A stretch of DNA of 64,000 bases from Nitrospirota bacterium (GTDB lineage Bacteria > Nitrospirota > Thermodesulfovibrionia > Thermodesulfovibrionales > Dissulfurispiraceae). Below are positions 36,366 to 44,237 of the stretch, one piece after another. The stretch lies in assembly GCA_009773415.1 (NCBI GenBank), contig WSNO01000014.1, positions 1 to 64,000 on the forward strand, read 5' to 3'. The translations under genes were made by a program, and so were the position numbers. The notes beneath the pieces are model-generated. The model worked only from the letters and a program-made list of their open reading frames with translations, searched no databases and was not told where the DNA came from. The first letter of the stretch is position 1; each line of letters opens with the position of its first letter.

Positions 36366-36386
36366 TATCCTGTAAGGCCATATAAT
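36358..36386 (+). promoter_or_regulatory. Near-consensus sigma-70 promoter of pgk
   Basis: TTGCAC (36358-36363), a 17-nt spacer and a perfect TATAAT (36381-36386) give a start near 36393, about 38 nt before the gene. Confidence 0.7.
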
Positions 36387-36430
36387 GGACAGTATGGTAT
36401 CTGACCGAAATCAACGTGCGAGGTGATATG

Positions 36431-37735
36431 ATGGGCAACACGCTGAAGGAACATGGACTGAATGTGATTCAGGATGCCGACCTCAACGGAAAAATCGTAC
36501 TGGTGCGCTTCGACCACAATGTGGTGAAGAAAGGCGAAATCCGCGACCCGTTCCGCATTGACCGCACAATCGGGACGCTGTTTCACATTGTCGAGCGCGG
36601 TGCGCGGCCGATTCTGATGACCCACATCGGCCGGCCGAAGGAGAAAAAAAGCGGAGCAATCGTTTGCCGTCCCGAGGAGTCGGTCGAGCCGATTGTCAAA
36701 TATCTGGAGCAAAAGCTTCATATGAAGATCCATGTGCCGCAGTTCCCTGTCGACGGAGACAAGGGCATACTTGGCATTGATACCTCGATTAACCTTGCCA
36801 TCCGTGAACTGAAAGAGCGGCGGTTCGGCGCAATCTATCTGCCGAATACCCGCTGGTTTGCGGGGGAGGAGGCGAAGAATGCCGCCGCTGATAGTTTTGC
36901 ATTGCAGCTTGCGGGTCTGGCTGATATTTATGTGAATGATGCCTTCGGCTCATGGCAGCCGCACGCATCGACGTATGCGATTACAAAGTACATGCCGTCA
37001 TATGCCGGATTTCTGATGCAGCAGGAGATAGAGAACCTCGATCGGGTGCTCAACCCGGAGAGACCGTTCCTTGCGGTGGTTGCCGGGTCGAAGTACGACA
37101 CAAAGATAGGTCCGCTTTCTGCCATCTACGACAAGGTGGACAAGCTGATTCTCGGCGGCGTTATTTATAACACGTACCTGTGCGCAAAGTACGGGGTGCG
37201 GATGCAGGGCGTGCTTGAGGAGGACATCAGGCTGGCAATGGATCTCGTCGAAAAGGACAGGACGCAAAAAAAGGTGGTGGAATTGCCGTACATCGTGGAG
37301 TCGGACACCCTCGACGGGCGGGTGGAAGGCAAGTACCGCACCATTTCGGTGGCCGATTTTGCCCCCGGAAAAACATACGGCTACGGGCTTGATGTTGATC
37401 CGGCCTCGTTTGATCAGCCTGAAGTTGCCACGGCGATTTCGGAGGCGCGGACGATTTTCGTGAATGCGGTTATGGGCTTTACTCCGCATTTTACAGCAGG
37501 TTCGCAATCGCTCGACACGACGCTCGATCGGAACAGCGCTGCAATGAAGATGTATGGCGGCGGCGATACGCTCCAGGAATTCAAGGACCTCTGTCCCGGA
37601 CTCTATCTGTCGGTCATGGACAACGCGAACTACTATTTCTTTACCGGCGGCGGTACGGTACTGACGGCGATAGAACAGGGAAGCCCTTACGGATTAAAGC
37701 CGGTTCAGGCTTTGACGGCAAGGGGCAGGATGTAA
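36431..37735 (+). CDS. pgk: Phosphoglycerate kinase, divergent
   Basis: This protein of about 434 residues has the PGK fold order: IVLVRFDHNVV, THIGRPKE, LPNTRWFAGEEAKN, DIYVNDAFGSW, VVAGSKYDTKIGPL, KLILGGVIYNTYL, NAVMGFTPHF, GGGDTLQ and a final FTGGGTVLTAIEQGS. PGK interconverts 1,3-bisphosphoglycerate + ADP and 3-phosphoglycerate + ATP. Several signatures are altered: GGAK is AGSK, NGPMG is NAVMG, and the HRAH segment with a substrate-binding arginine reads WQPH. It may be a PGK with changed kinetics or a paralogue with another substrate. The start is ATG 36431 (GAGGT 6 nt upstream); ATG 36428 is equally in frame. Confidence 0.75.
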   Translation: MGNTLKEHGLNVIQDADLNGKIVLVRFDHNVVKKGEIRDPFRIDRTIGTLFHIVERGARPILMTHIGRPKEKKSGAIVCRPEESVEPIVKYLEQKLHMKIHVPQFPVDGDKGILGIDTSINLAIRELKERRFGAIYLPNTRWFAGEEAKNAAADSFALQLAGLADIYVNDAFGSWQPHASTYAITKYMPSYAGFLMQQEIENLDRVLNPERPFLAVVAGSKYDTKIGPLSAIYDKVDKLILGGVIYNTYLCAKYGVRMQGVLEEDIRLAMDLVEKDRTQKKVVELPYIVESDTLDGRVEGKYRTISVADFAPGKTYGYGLDVDPASFDQPEVATAISEARTIFVNAVMGFTPHFTAGSQSLDTTLDRNSAAMKMYGGGDTLQEFKDLCPGLYLSVMDNANYYFFTGGGTVLTAIEQGSPYGLKPVQALTARGRM

Positions 37736-37779
37736 GCAGCCTGATTGGCGAAAGTGCTTCAACCCGGAACCGGCAGTAG

Positions 37780-38157
37780 TCACTTTTCCGGCTCCGACAT
37801 CCTGCGTGCCGTCTGACCGGCAAGGGACGCCCACAGGCACCCTTTGCCGAACTCTTCAATGCCGGAGTATTTTCTGCAGATCTGCGGCCTTTGTTCGTAG
37901 ATGGCGCAGCCGCTCTCGGTAAGGTGCGGACAGGGAACCTTGATGCTCATATAGATTAGGCCGCTCTCATGCGGCGTGATGGTGCAGCCGCGGGTTTTGT
38001 AAAAATGAATTACATCTTCCGGCTGATCTTCGTAAAATGCCTTGAGAGTGAAAACACCCAGCTCCTGACAGCATTTGCGGCATTCCAAGCAGAGACGCTG
38101 CTTTTGGGACAGCTTTTTATTCAACGCCGGCAGGCCGGAGGGATATTCCTTTTTCAT
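37780..38157 (-). CDS. YkgJ-family cysteine-cluster protein
   Basis: This 125-residue soluble protein has the conserved metal-binding cysteine array: LCLECRKCCQEL, then RGCTITPHE, PCPHLTESGCAIYEQRPQICRKY. The family is predicted to chelate zinc or iron, and no reaction is established. A perfect TATAAT (38170-38165, minus strand) lies 7 nt before the ATG and there is no Shine-Dalgarno, so the mRNA may be leaderless. It converges on pgk with 44 nt between. Confidence 0.85.
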   Translation of the reverse strand: MKKEYPSGLPALNKKLSQKQRLCLECRKCCQELGVFTLKAFYEDQPEDVIHFYKTRGCTITPHESGLIYMSIKVPCPHLTESGCAIYEQRPQICRKYSGIEEFGKGCLWASLAGQTARRMSEPEK

Positions 38158-38164
38158 GGCCGTT

Positions 38165-38170
38165 ATTATA
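38165..38170 (-). promoter_or_regulatory. TATAAT -10 element of the YkgJ-family gene
   Basis: A consensus -10 hexamer (reads TATAAT on the minus strand) sits 7 nt upstream of the start codon. No recognisable -35 lies at 17-18 nt spacing. The predicted start point coincides with the ATG. Confidence 0.35.
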
Positions 38171-38242
38171 GTCCATCATGTCGTCTCTTTTCTTGTTTTA
38201 ACAGGACGGCATACAGGAACAGAAGCGCACAGGGGGTGCCGC

Positions 38243-38416
38243 ATGGGAGAGCAGAAGGCAGAAGGGCATCGGCGCAAAACGCCGATGTGCAAGATTGGCA
38301 AGGCAGGAGACCTGGAACGCATCAGGCGCCGCGTGCGGGATGCAAAATGCTTTTGTGCAAAGTGCGGCCGCGCTGCAAATGACCGCATATATCTTTGCAA
38401 ACCGACTGATATCTGA
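38243..38416 (+). CDS. Small cysteine-rich (zinc-ribbon-like) protein
   Basis: This 57-residue protein starts MGEQKAEGHRRKTP and contains CKIGKAGDLERIRRRV, then CFCAKCGRAANDRIYLCKP. The CxCxxCG...LCKP arrangement looks like a small metal-binding ribbon. I have an impression of similar short uncharacterised proteins in related bacteria but cannot confirm it. GGGGTG lies 4 nt before the ATG. The upstream in-frame extension overlaps the divergent YkgJ-family gene and is not likely to be translated. Confidence 0.6.
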   Translation: MGEQKAEGHRRKTPMCKIGKAGDLERIRRRVRDAKCFCAKCGRAANDRIYLCKPTDI

Positions 38417-38492
38417 AGCGACACATTGAGAGGCACTGTCAATCTGTGCAGTACGCAGGGCGCCGATCTGTCCTTCTGCGCTGATGACGCGT

Positions 38493-39347
38493 CTACTCCT
38501 TGTCGGCGACGGCGTCTTTCAGTCTCTGTGCCGATAGTTCCAGATATTTTTTTTCAGAGTCAATGCCCACATAGGCGCGGCCAAGCCGGACGGCGGCAAC
38601 GCCGGTGGTGGAACTGCCGCAAAAGGGGTCAAGCACCAGCTCGCCGGGGCGCGTTGCGGCGAGCAGAATTCTTTTCAACAACTCCACCGGTTTTTGAGTC
38701 GGATGCTTGCCGAACTTCTTTTCATGCGCTGCCGGAGCCGAAAGCTCCCACATGTTACGCATCTGCTTGCCGCCGTTCATCTCCTTCATGAGCTTGTAGT
38801 CGAAATAGTGTTTGCTCTTCTGGCTTTTTGCAGCCCAGAGGATAATCTCGGTTGAGTGGGTGAAGTAGCGGCATGACAGATTGGGCGGAGCATTGCGCTT
38901 GTACCAGATGATGTCGTTCAGAATTTTAAAGCCGAGCTCCTGCATCGCATAGCCGATGGAATGGATGATGTGGGTGGTGCCGGAAACCCATATGGTGCCA
39001 TCCGGCTTGAGAACCCGCCGGCATGCAGCAAGCCACTCAAGATTGAACCGGTGATTCTCGCAGACCCCTTTTGATTTATCCCATGTGCCCTTGTTGACCG
39101 AAACCCTTTTACCGGCGTGGCAGGTAATGCCGTTGTTAGAGAGAAAGTAAGGCGGATCGGCAAAAACCATCTCGACGCTCTCCTCTTTTGCCTGAGAGAG
39201 GATGTTCACAGAATCGCCATGCAGAAGCAGTGCGCCATGGGAAGGGGCATCATAATACACGGTGCAGGGCGATTGCGCCTGAGACGGGGGATGATAAAAA
39301 TCCGTTACGGATGCTGTCTGAACAGTAGTTTTTTTATTTGGTGCCAT
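38493..39347 (-). CDS. Site-specific DNA-methyltransferase, beta class (M.DpnA/MboI-B-like)
   Basis: This 284-residue protein has motif IV first (FADPPYFLSNNGI, residues 62-74) and the SAM-binding motif LDPFCGSSTTG near the C terminus. This order defines beta-class amino-methyltransferases. The continuation GKRVSVNKGTWDKSKG and HPTQKPVELLKRIL resemble the second methylase of DpnII/MboI systems, which modifies adenine in GATC; that specificity is a guess. No restriction endonuclease gene is adjacent, so it is an orphan here. I start at 39347, where an extended -10 lies 7 nt upstream; a longer frame to 39506 has no conserved sequence. Confidence 0.85.
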   Translation of the reverse strand: MAPNKKTTVQTASVTDFYHPPSQAQSPCTVYYDAPSHGALLLHGDSVNILSQAKEESVEMVFADPPYFLSNNGITCHAGKRVSVNKGTWDKSKGVCENHRFNLEWLAACRRVLKPDGTIWVSGTTHIIHSIGYAMQELGFKILNDIIWYKRNAPPNLSCRYFTHSTEIILWAAKSQKSKHYFDYKLMKEMNGGKQMRNMWELSAPAAHEKKFGKHPTQKPVELLKRILLAATRPGELVLDPFCGSSTTGVAAVRLGRAYVGIDSEKKYLELSAQRLKDAVADKE

Positions 39348-39354
39348 GGGCAAA

Positions 39355-39363
39355 AGTATAGCA
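39355..39363 (-). promoter_or_regulatory. Extended -10 of the methyltransferase gene
   Basis: On the minus strand TGCTATACT (39363-39355) is a TGn-extended -10 ending 7 nt before the ATG at 39347, again without a Shine-Dalgarno. Confidence 0.4.
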
Positions 39364-39498
39364 AATCGGTTCGGTATCACGCGAATCGGAAACAGTCCCC
39401 CGCGTAAAAGGCCTTTTGCCGGTTGCGGCTGTTTTATGCCATGATGCATAGTGTAGCTGTGAATTCCAGAAGATGATTGAAAAGAAAGGGGCACCCGA

Positions 39499-39981
39499 AT
39501 GCGCATTCATTATGTATTGCCGGCTCTTTCCTGTCTTGTTGTTTTGTTTGCAGCCTGTACTCCCGAGGCTCCGAAGGTGGCCTTGCCGGAGAAAAAAATG
39601 ACGATTACAGATGCTTCGGTGCAGGCGATCGGACACTGGAAGGCGGTAACGAAGCCGAAAGAGGCGGCGCTGCAGGCGGTGCCTCAGATAAACGCGGTTG
39701 ATTTCCGCTGCTATCGGGAGGACATGGTCTGTGTGGAGACGCTTGCCAGCCTCTATCAAAAGTCGGACGGAAATCCTGAAGCCCGTCCGTCGCTCTTTCC
39801 GCACCGGTTTGTATACAAGATTGTAAAGTGGGATGCATCGGGGCTGCAGGCAAAAAGCGAGACATCGGTTGCCGATGTGGAGCTGAAGGTTTCTCTGTCC
39901 GACAAGACGGTTTCCCGCGCCATGGTTGATTCCAGGGGGTCGGCAAACCAGACCCTGACGTGGTCATGGGTCTTGGAATAA
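39499..39981 (+). CDS. Predicted lipoprotein of unknown function
   Basis: This 160-residue protein has a lipoprotein signal peptide ending in the lipobox LFAAC (Cys20), so it should be membrane-anchored on the periplasmic side. The mature part has DASVQAIGHWKAV and FRCYREDMVCVETLASLYQ with two cysteines, and ends in a run of beta-type sequence. I recognise no domain. AAAGGGG precedes the ATG. The gene is convergent with the DUF3124 gene 69 nt downstream. Confidence 0.7.
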   Translation: MRIHYVLPALSCLVVLFAACTPEAPKVALPEKKMTITDASVQAIGHWKAVTKPKEAALQAVPQINAVDFRCYREDMVCVETLASLYQKSDGNPEARPSLFPHRFVYKIVKWDASGLQAKSETSVADVELKVSLSDKTVSRAMVDSRGSANQTLTWSWVLE

Positions 39982-40050
39982 CGTATGCGGTATGCGTTCT
40001 GAAAGAAAAGGGACCTTGCACACACCCCTTCTTTGCACAGAAAGACCGCA

Positions 40051-40536
40051 TCAGCGGAGCGAATGCCTGATGGGCTGCCCTTTGTTCACAATGGTAATTC
40101 CCTGCCCGGATTTGGTGGCGACTTCGACGGACTCGATGTTCGGTTCGTTCACGGCCTGAGCGGCCCGCCACTGAACAAGGAAGCTCGGAGCGTAGCCGCC
40201 GCTTACGTCTTTCTCTTCAATGAAAATATGCATGGCGGAAAGAGGCTTGATGTTGCGGGGCGCTGCGAGGAAGGCGCGAATCAGTTTGCCGTCCTGGTCA
40301 TGATAGTCGATGAATCTGACGGAAATCTCATGAACCGGGTCTGTGTTGCGGATGGTCAGCGTGAGAGCGAGGTTAATCCTGTTCGGCTGGTTGCCGACGA
40401 AGACGAAGGAATGCGCCGGCACAAAGACCGTCTGTCCCTTTGACAGTTCAATTTCGGCAGACGCCGCGCTCCGGCAGGCGACGGTGAAGAACAACAACAG
40501 CACAACGGCACAGGCTATGTGGTATATAGGACGCAT
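40051..40536 (-). CDS. DUF3124-domain exported protein
   Basis: This 161-residue protein has a signal peptide with a possible lipobox (FFTVAC). The body follows the DUF3124 pattern: GQTVFVPAHSFVFVG, LTLTIRNTDP, VRFIDYHDQDGKLIRAFL, IFIEEKDVSGGYAPSFLVQW and SGQGITIVNKG. Its function is unknown; the family looks like an immunoglobulin-type beta sandwich. A perfect Shine-Dalgarno (GAGGAGG) and a TTGACA promoter lie upstream, in the region shared with plsC. Confidence 0.85.
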   Translation of the reverse strand: MRPIYHIACAVVLLLFFTVACRSAASAEIELSKGQTVFVPAHSFVFVGNQPNRINLALTLTIRNTDPVHEISVRFIDYHDQDGKLIRAFLAAPRNIKPLSAMHIFIEEKDVSGGYAPSFLVQWRAAQAVNEPNIESVEVATKSGQGITIVNKGQPIRHSLR

Positions 40537-40564
40537 TGCTTTTCCTCCTCACGGGATCTCCTTC

Positions 40565-40593
40565 ATAATCTCAGATGCAGCGGATCGTGTCAA
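40565..40593 (-). promoter_or_regulatory. Predicted promoter of the DUF3124 gene
   Basis: On the minus strand a perfect TTGACA (40593-40588), a 17-nt spacer and GATTAT (40570-40565) give a start near 40558 and a 22-nt leader containing GAGGAGG. Confidence 0.5.
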
Positions 40594-40648
40594 GGCCGGC
40601 GACGGTTTGGTATGATAAAAACTGCCTGATAATGAGGAGGGATGTTTT

Positions 40649-41440
40649 ATGCTGCAGCTTGATTTCACGAGCGGAGAGTACCGGACGCCCGAAGATGCGC
40701 GTTCCTGGCTGAGCCGCATTTCGCCGTCAGCGGTATTCTATCCGATATTCTCGGGAATCGTGCGAAGGGCAAGCAGCGCGGCGAAACGGGGCAGGTACGG
40801 CAATAAAGAATGGGCGGAAACCAGCCGCGAGGTAATGTGCGCTCTTGAAACCGCCGGCGTATGCTTCGAGATTGGCGGCGTGGAGCATTTCAGAACCCTT
40901 GATGGTCCATGCGTTTTCATCGGCAACCATATGAGCACGCTCGAAACCATGGTCCTGCCGGGCATCATCCAGCCGATTAAGGATGTAACCTTCGTTGTGA
41001 AGCGGAGTCTTGTGGAGTATCCGGTTTTCCGGCATATCATGCGCTCCCGGGACCCCATTACCGTCGGAAGAAGCAATCCGAGAGAGGACCTTGTCGCGGT
41101 TATGGATGGCGGCTCGGCCCGCCTCAGGGCCGGACGGTCGATAATCATATTTCCGCAGACGACGCGAACCCCGGTTTTCGACCCGGAGCAGTTCAATACC
41201 ATCGGCGTGAAGCTCGCAAAGAAGGCGGGCGTTCCGGTTGTGCCGGTAGCCCTCAAGACAGACGCATGGGGCAACGGACGGTTCATAAAGGAATTCGGCA
41301 GGATTGATACGGCAAAGAAAGTCTCTTTTGCCTTTGGGCATCCCCTCGTTGTGCAGGGCCGCGGAGCCGAAGAGCATGCAATGGTGATTCGTTTTATTCA
41401 GGAGAAGCTTGCCGTGTGGCAGGATCGTCGTCAAGTCTGA
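40649..41440 (+). CDS. PlsC-like 1-acylglycerol-3-phosphate acyltransferase
   Basis: This 263-residue protein has the acyltransferase motifs in order. GNHMSTLET (residues 92-100) stands where the catalytic HX4D lies, with Glu99 in place of Asp. FPQTTRT (168-174) stands for FPEGTRS, and VPVVPVALKTDAWG is the fourth block. The family transfers acyl chains to lysophosphatidic acid at the inner membrane. Both catalytic and glycerol-phosphate-binding motifs are changed, so the acceptor may differ. GGAGG precedes the ATG. The last 47 nt overlap the 3' end of the convergent PAS kinase. Confidence 0.8.
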   Translation: MLQLDFTSGEYRTPEDARSWLSRISPSAVFYPIFSGIVRRASSAAKRGRYGNKEWAETSREVMCALETAGVCFEIGGVEHFRTLDGPCVFIGNHMSTLETMVLPGIIQPIKDVTFVVKRSLVEYPVFRHIMRSRDPITVGRSNPREDLVAVMDGGSARLRAGRSIIIFPQTTRTPVFDPEQFNTIGVKLAKKAGVPVVPVALKTDAWGNGRFIKEFGRIDTAKKVSFAFGHPLVVQGRGAEEHAMVIRFIQEKLAVWQDRRQV

Positions 41441-43016
41441 ATGCGGGCAGGTAGAGCCGGAATGTTGAGCCTGCCCCTGGCGAGCTCTCCACGTTGATAA
41501 ACCCGTCGTGCTGCTTCATGATCCCGTAAACAATGGAAAGGCCGAGCCCTGTGCCTTTGCCGACTTCCTTGGTCGTGAAAAACGGCTCAAAAAGCTTCCG
41601 CAGCACCTCACGGTCCATGCCGGTCCCGGTGTCGGAAACGCTCAGCAGCGCGTATTCTCCCGGCTTTCCATACCCATGCTGTTGTATGAAATCGTCGCCG
41701 AGCAGGTACGGCTCACACTTGAGGCGCAGAATCCCCCCCTGAGGCATGGCATCGCGGGCATTCATGACGAGGTTCATCAGCATCTGCTCCACCTGGCTCT
41801 TGTCCGCATTGATGATGATCGGCTGTGCCGCCGGCAGAATCTCGAGCGCAATATCTTCCCCAATGATCTCGGCAATCAGCTCTCCTGTGGCTCTGACAAT
41901 ACTGTTTGCATCAAGAGAAGTCCTGAAAAGCGGCCGCTGGCGGCTGAACGAAAGAAGGCGCTTGATCAGAGTCGCAGCCCGCTCCGAGGACGCTACAATA
42001 TTTCTGACATACTGCTTCATCGGCCCTTCCCCGGTCATTTTGAGTTCAAGAATCGTGGCATACCCGAGGATTGCGGTCAGGATGTTGTTGAAGTCATGAG
42101 CGATTCCGGCTGTGAGGCGGCCGATCGCTTCCATCTTCTGAGCGTGAAGCAACTGCTGCTCGAGCTTCTTGCGCCCGGTGATGTCATGCATGATGCCGCG
42201 ATATCCCACGATGCACCCCTGTTCATCATGCATCGCGTTGGAGGTGAGCAGCACGTCAATGTAATCCCCGTTATTTCTTCTGAGCTGAACTTCATGGTCT
42301 TTCAGGTACCCATCATTCATAAGGCGCTGAATCGCCTGCCGCCGGGCCGTTGGATCGGCGTAGATATCCCGCTCCATATTCAGCTGCATGATCTCGTTCT
42401 TACTCCCGTATCCGAGCAGTTCTATCCCGGCTTGGTTGATATCGATGAAGTCGCCGTTCGGCAAGGACATATAAATGGCATCGCGGGAATCCTCAAAAAG
42501 AGTGCGATACCGCTCCTCGGACGCTCTGAGAGCATTTTCTGCCTGCACGCGCTCCTCAATATTCCGGGCATCTGCAACCGCAAAAAGGGACTGGTCAAGC
42601 TCGACGGTTTTCAGGGAAAGCTCTATGGGGAGGTTGCCGCTGCCGGCTGTGGCAAACGTGGTGACGAAGGTTTCCTTTTTGAGCACGCTCTCCTGAGCCT
42701 CGGCAAACAGACGGACCGCATGTTCAGCGGCAGAAGGCGGCATCAGCGAGAAGATTGTGAGTGCGGCCAGAGAATCGCGGCTGTAGCCGAGGTCGCGGCA
42801 TGCTGATTCATTGCACTCAAGAATGTGGCCGGAGGGCACAGCAAGCAGCAATATCATGTCGCTGCTCTGATCAAACAGCACCCTGTACCGTTCAAGTTCG
42901 GCGATCCGCTGCTGGAGTTCAGGATAGTAGCTTTTCCTGATGGAGTGTTCGCCGAGTCCTGCGATGCCGTCGCGCAGCTCGTCGTGCCGCAATTCACGAT
43001 CAGAGGAGTCTGTCAT
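41394..43016 (-). CDS. PAS-domain histidine kinase, ErcS-like
   Basis: This 540-residue soluble kinase has two clear PAS domains (RYRVLFDQSSDMILLL and RYRTLFEDSRDAIYMSL), the second with a PAC end VGYRGIMHDITGRKK. A GIAHDFNNILTAILGY phospho-acceptor region follows, then an ATPase with LMNLVMNARDAMPQGG, DTGTGMDREVLRKLFEPFF and GTGLGLSIVYGI. There is no receiver. It overlaps the upstream ErcA-like gene by 17 nt. In Pseudomonas, ErcA and the PAS kinase ErcS belong to the ethanol-oxidation regulatory cascade, which suggests a similar pair here. The start at 43016 follows the MTDSSDRE context; the longer frame lies inside ercA. Confidence 0.88.
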   Translation of the reverse strand: MTDSSDRELRHDELRDGIAGLGEHSIRKSYYPELQQRIAELERYRVLFDQSSDMILLLAVPSGHILECNESACRDLGYSRDSLAALTIFSLMPPSAAEHAVRLFAEAQESVLKKETFVTTFATAGSGNLPIELSLKTVELDQSLFAVADARNIEERVQAENALRASEERYRTLFEDSRDAIYMSLPNGDFIDINQAGIELLGYGSKNEIMQLNMERDIYADPTARRQAIQRLMNDGYLKDHEVQLRRNNGDYIDVLLTSNAMHDEQGCIVGYRGIMHDITGRKKLEQQLLHAQKMEAIGRLTAGIAHDFNNILTAILGYATILELKMTGEGPMKQYVRNIVASSERAATLIKRLLSFSRQRPLFRTSLDANSIVRATGELIAEIIGEDIALEILPAAQPIIINADKSQVEQMLMNLVMNARDAMPQGGILRLKCEPYLLGDDFIQQHGYGKPGEYALLSVSDTGTGMDREVLRKLFEPFFTTKEVGKGTGLGLSIVYGIMKQHDGFINVESSPGAGSTFRLYLPAFRLDDDPATRQASPE

Positions 43017-44160
43017 AAAGATTCTCAATCTCATGAGCGGCGGGGATTCGGGGGTTTGTCGCCATGCATGCGTCTTTGAGAGCGTTTGCAGCGAGTGACC
43101 GGATGTCGTCCGCACAGACTCCGACAGTCGAAAGGCGCTCGGGTATGCCAAGATCCGCATTCAGTCTGAGGACAGCATCAATCAGGCGCTGCCTGACAGA
43201 TGCGTCAGAGAGATGTTTCGTATCGATGCCGAAGGCATCCGCAATATTCCGGTAGCGAAGCGGAACAGTGTCGAAGTTGAAATCGATGACGCCGCTCAGC
43301 AGAATCGCGTTGCACTCGCCATGCGGGAGATCGAGCAGTCCGCCCATGCTGTGCGCCATGGCATGCACGGCCCCCAGACCGGCATTTGAAAACGCAAGGC
43401 CGGCGTCAAGGCTTGCGAGCATGGTTCGACAGCGCAGTTCGATGTCGGAAGGGTTCAGTGCCGCCGCACGCAGGTTGGCTCCAATCAGACGTATTGACTC
43501 AAGGGCGAACATGTCGGTTATAGGCGAGCCGGCCGTTGAAACATATGCTTCGACGGCGTGAACGAGAGCGTCCATGCCGGTGTGGGCGGTCAGTTCAGGA
43601 GAAAGAGTGGTCAGTGTTTCCGGGTCTATGAGGGCCGCGTCAGGAACAAGGGTTTTGCTGACGATGGCAATCTTCTTGCGCTGGTCTGTTGCGTTAATAA
43701 TGGCAAATTGAGACACATCCGCCGAAGATCCTGCCGTTGTCGGGATGCAGAGGAGCGGCGGGCAGGAAAAGAGAATTCGGTCAATCCCTTCATAGTCGGC
43801 AATATGTTTTCCGTTGGAGGCGACGATGCCGATGCCCTTGGCGCAGTCCATCGGACTGCCGCCGCCGACCGCAACGAGCATGTCGCACTGAGCTTCCTTG
43901 AAGATGTGCGCCCCGTCCATCACCTCAAAGTCACGGGGATTTGCGGTGACGCGCTCGAAGGTGATGCAGGAGATCCCCTTAGCCTCCAGTTCCGCTGCTG
44001 CTTCAGTCGCCCATCCGGTCGCAATCACTCCGGGGTCGGTAATGAGCAGGACTTTCCTGGCCGAGAGATTTTTCACATACCTGGCAATAAGCTTGCGAGC
44101 CCCGACGCCAAAGACGAACTCCGGCGAGATGAATTTTCTGAGTGGGAAGTGAGAAATCAT
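43000..44160 (-). CDS. ercA: Iron-containing alcohol dehydrogenase, ErcA-like
   Basis: This 386-residue group III metal-dependent dehydrogenase begins LRKFISPEFVFGVGARK. It has the NAD(P) motif AVGGGSPMDCAKGIGI and the metal-site blocks TGMDALVHAVEAYVST and GAVHAMAHSMGGLLDLPHG. The C terminus ends ACMATNPR. The LRKFxSPEFxFGxGAR start and the xTNPR end recall ErcA, an alcohol-dehydrogenase-like regulator found beside PAS kinases, and the kinase overlapping its 3' end fits that. Whether it is catalytic or regulatory cannot be told from sequence. AGGAAC precedes the ATG. Confidence 0.85.
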   Translation of the reverse strand: MISHFPLRKFISPEFVFGVGARKLIARYVKNLSARKVLLITDPGVIATGWATEAAAELEAKGISCITFERVTANPRDFEVMDGAHIFKEAQCDMLVAVGGGSPMDCAKGIGIVASNGKHIADYEGIDRILFSCPPLLCIPTTAGSSADVSQFAIINATDQRKKIAIVSKTLVPDAALIDPETLTTLSPELTAHTGMDALVHAVEAYVSTAGSPITDMFALESIRLIGANLRAAALNPSDIELRCRTMLASLDAGLAFSNAGLGAVHAMAHSMGGLLDLPHGECNAILLSGVIDFNFDTVPLRYRNIADAFGIDTKHLSDASVRQRLIDAVLRLNADLGIPERLSTVGVCADDIRSLAANALKDACMATNPRIPAAHEIENLYDRLL

Positions 44161-44237
44161 AGTATAGTTCCTGAATGCTATTATAGCGCATAAAAAAGGC
44201 CGGAGAACAGATATTTAATGCTGAAGGGAAAGGATGG

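Noticed and set aside
41508-42806. 432-codon open frame on the plus strand
   Set aside because: It lies opposite the PAS kinase with intact catalytic motifs; no recognisable protein.
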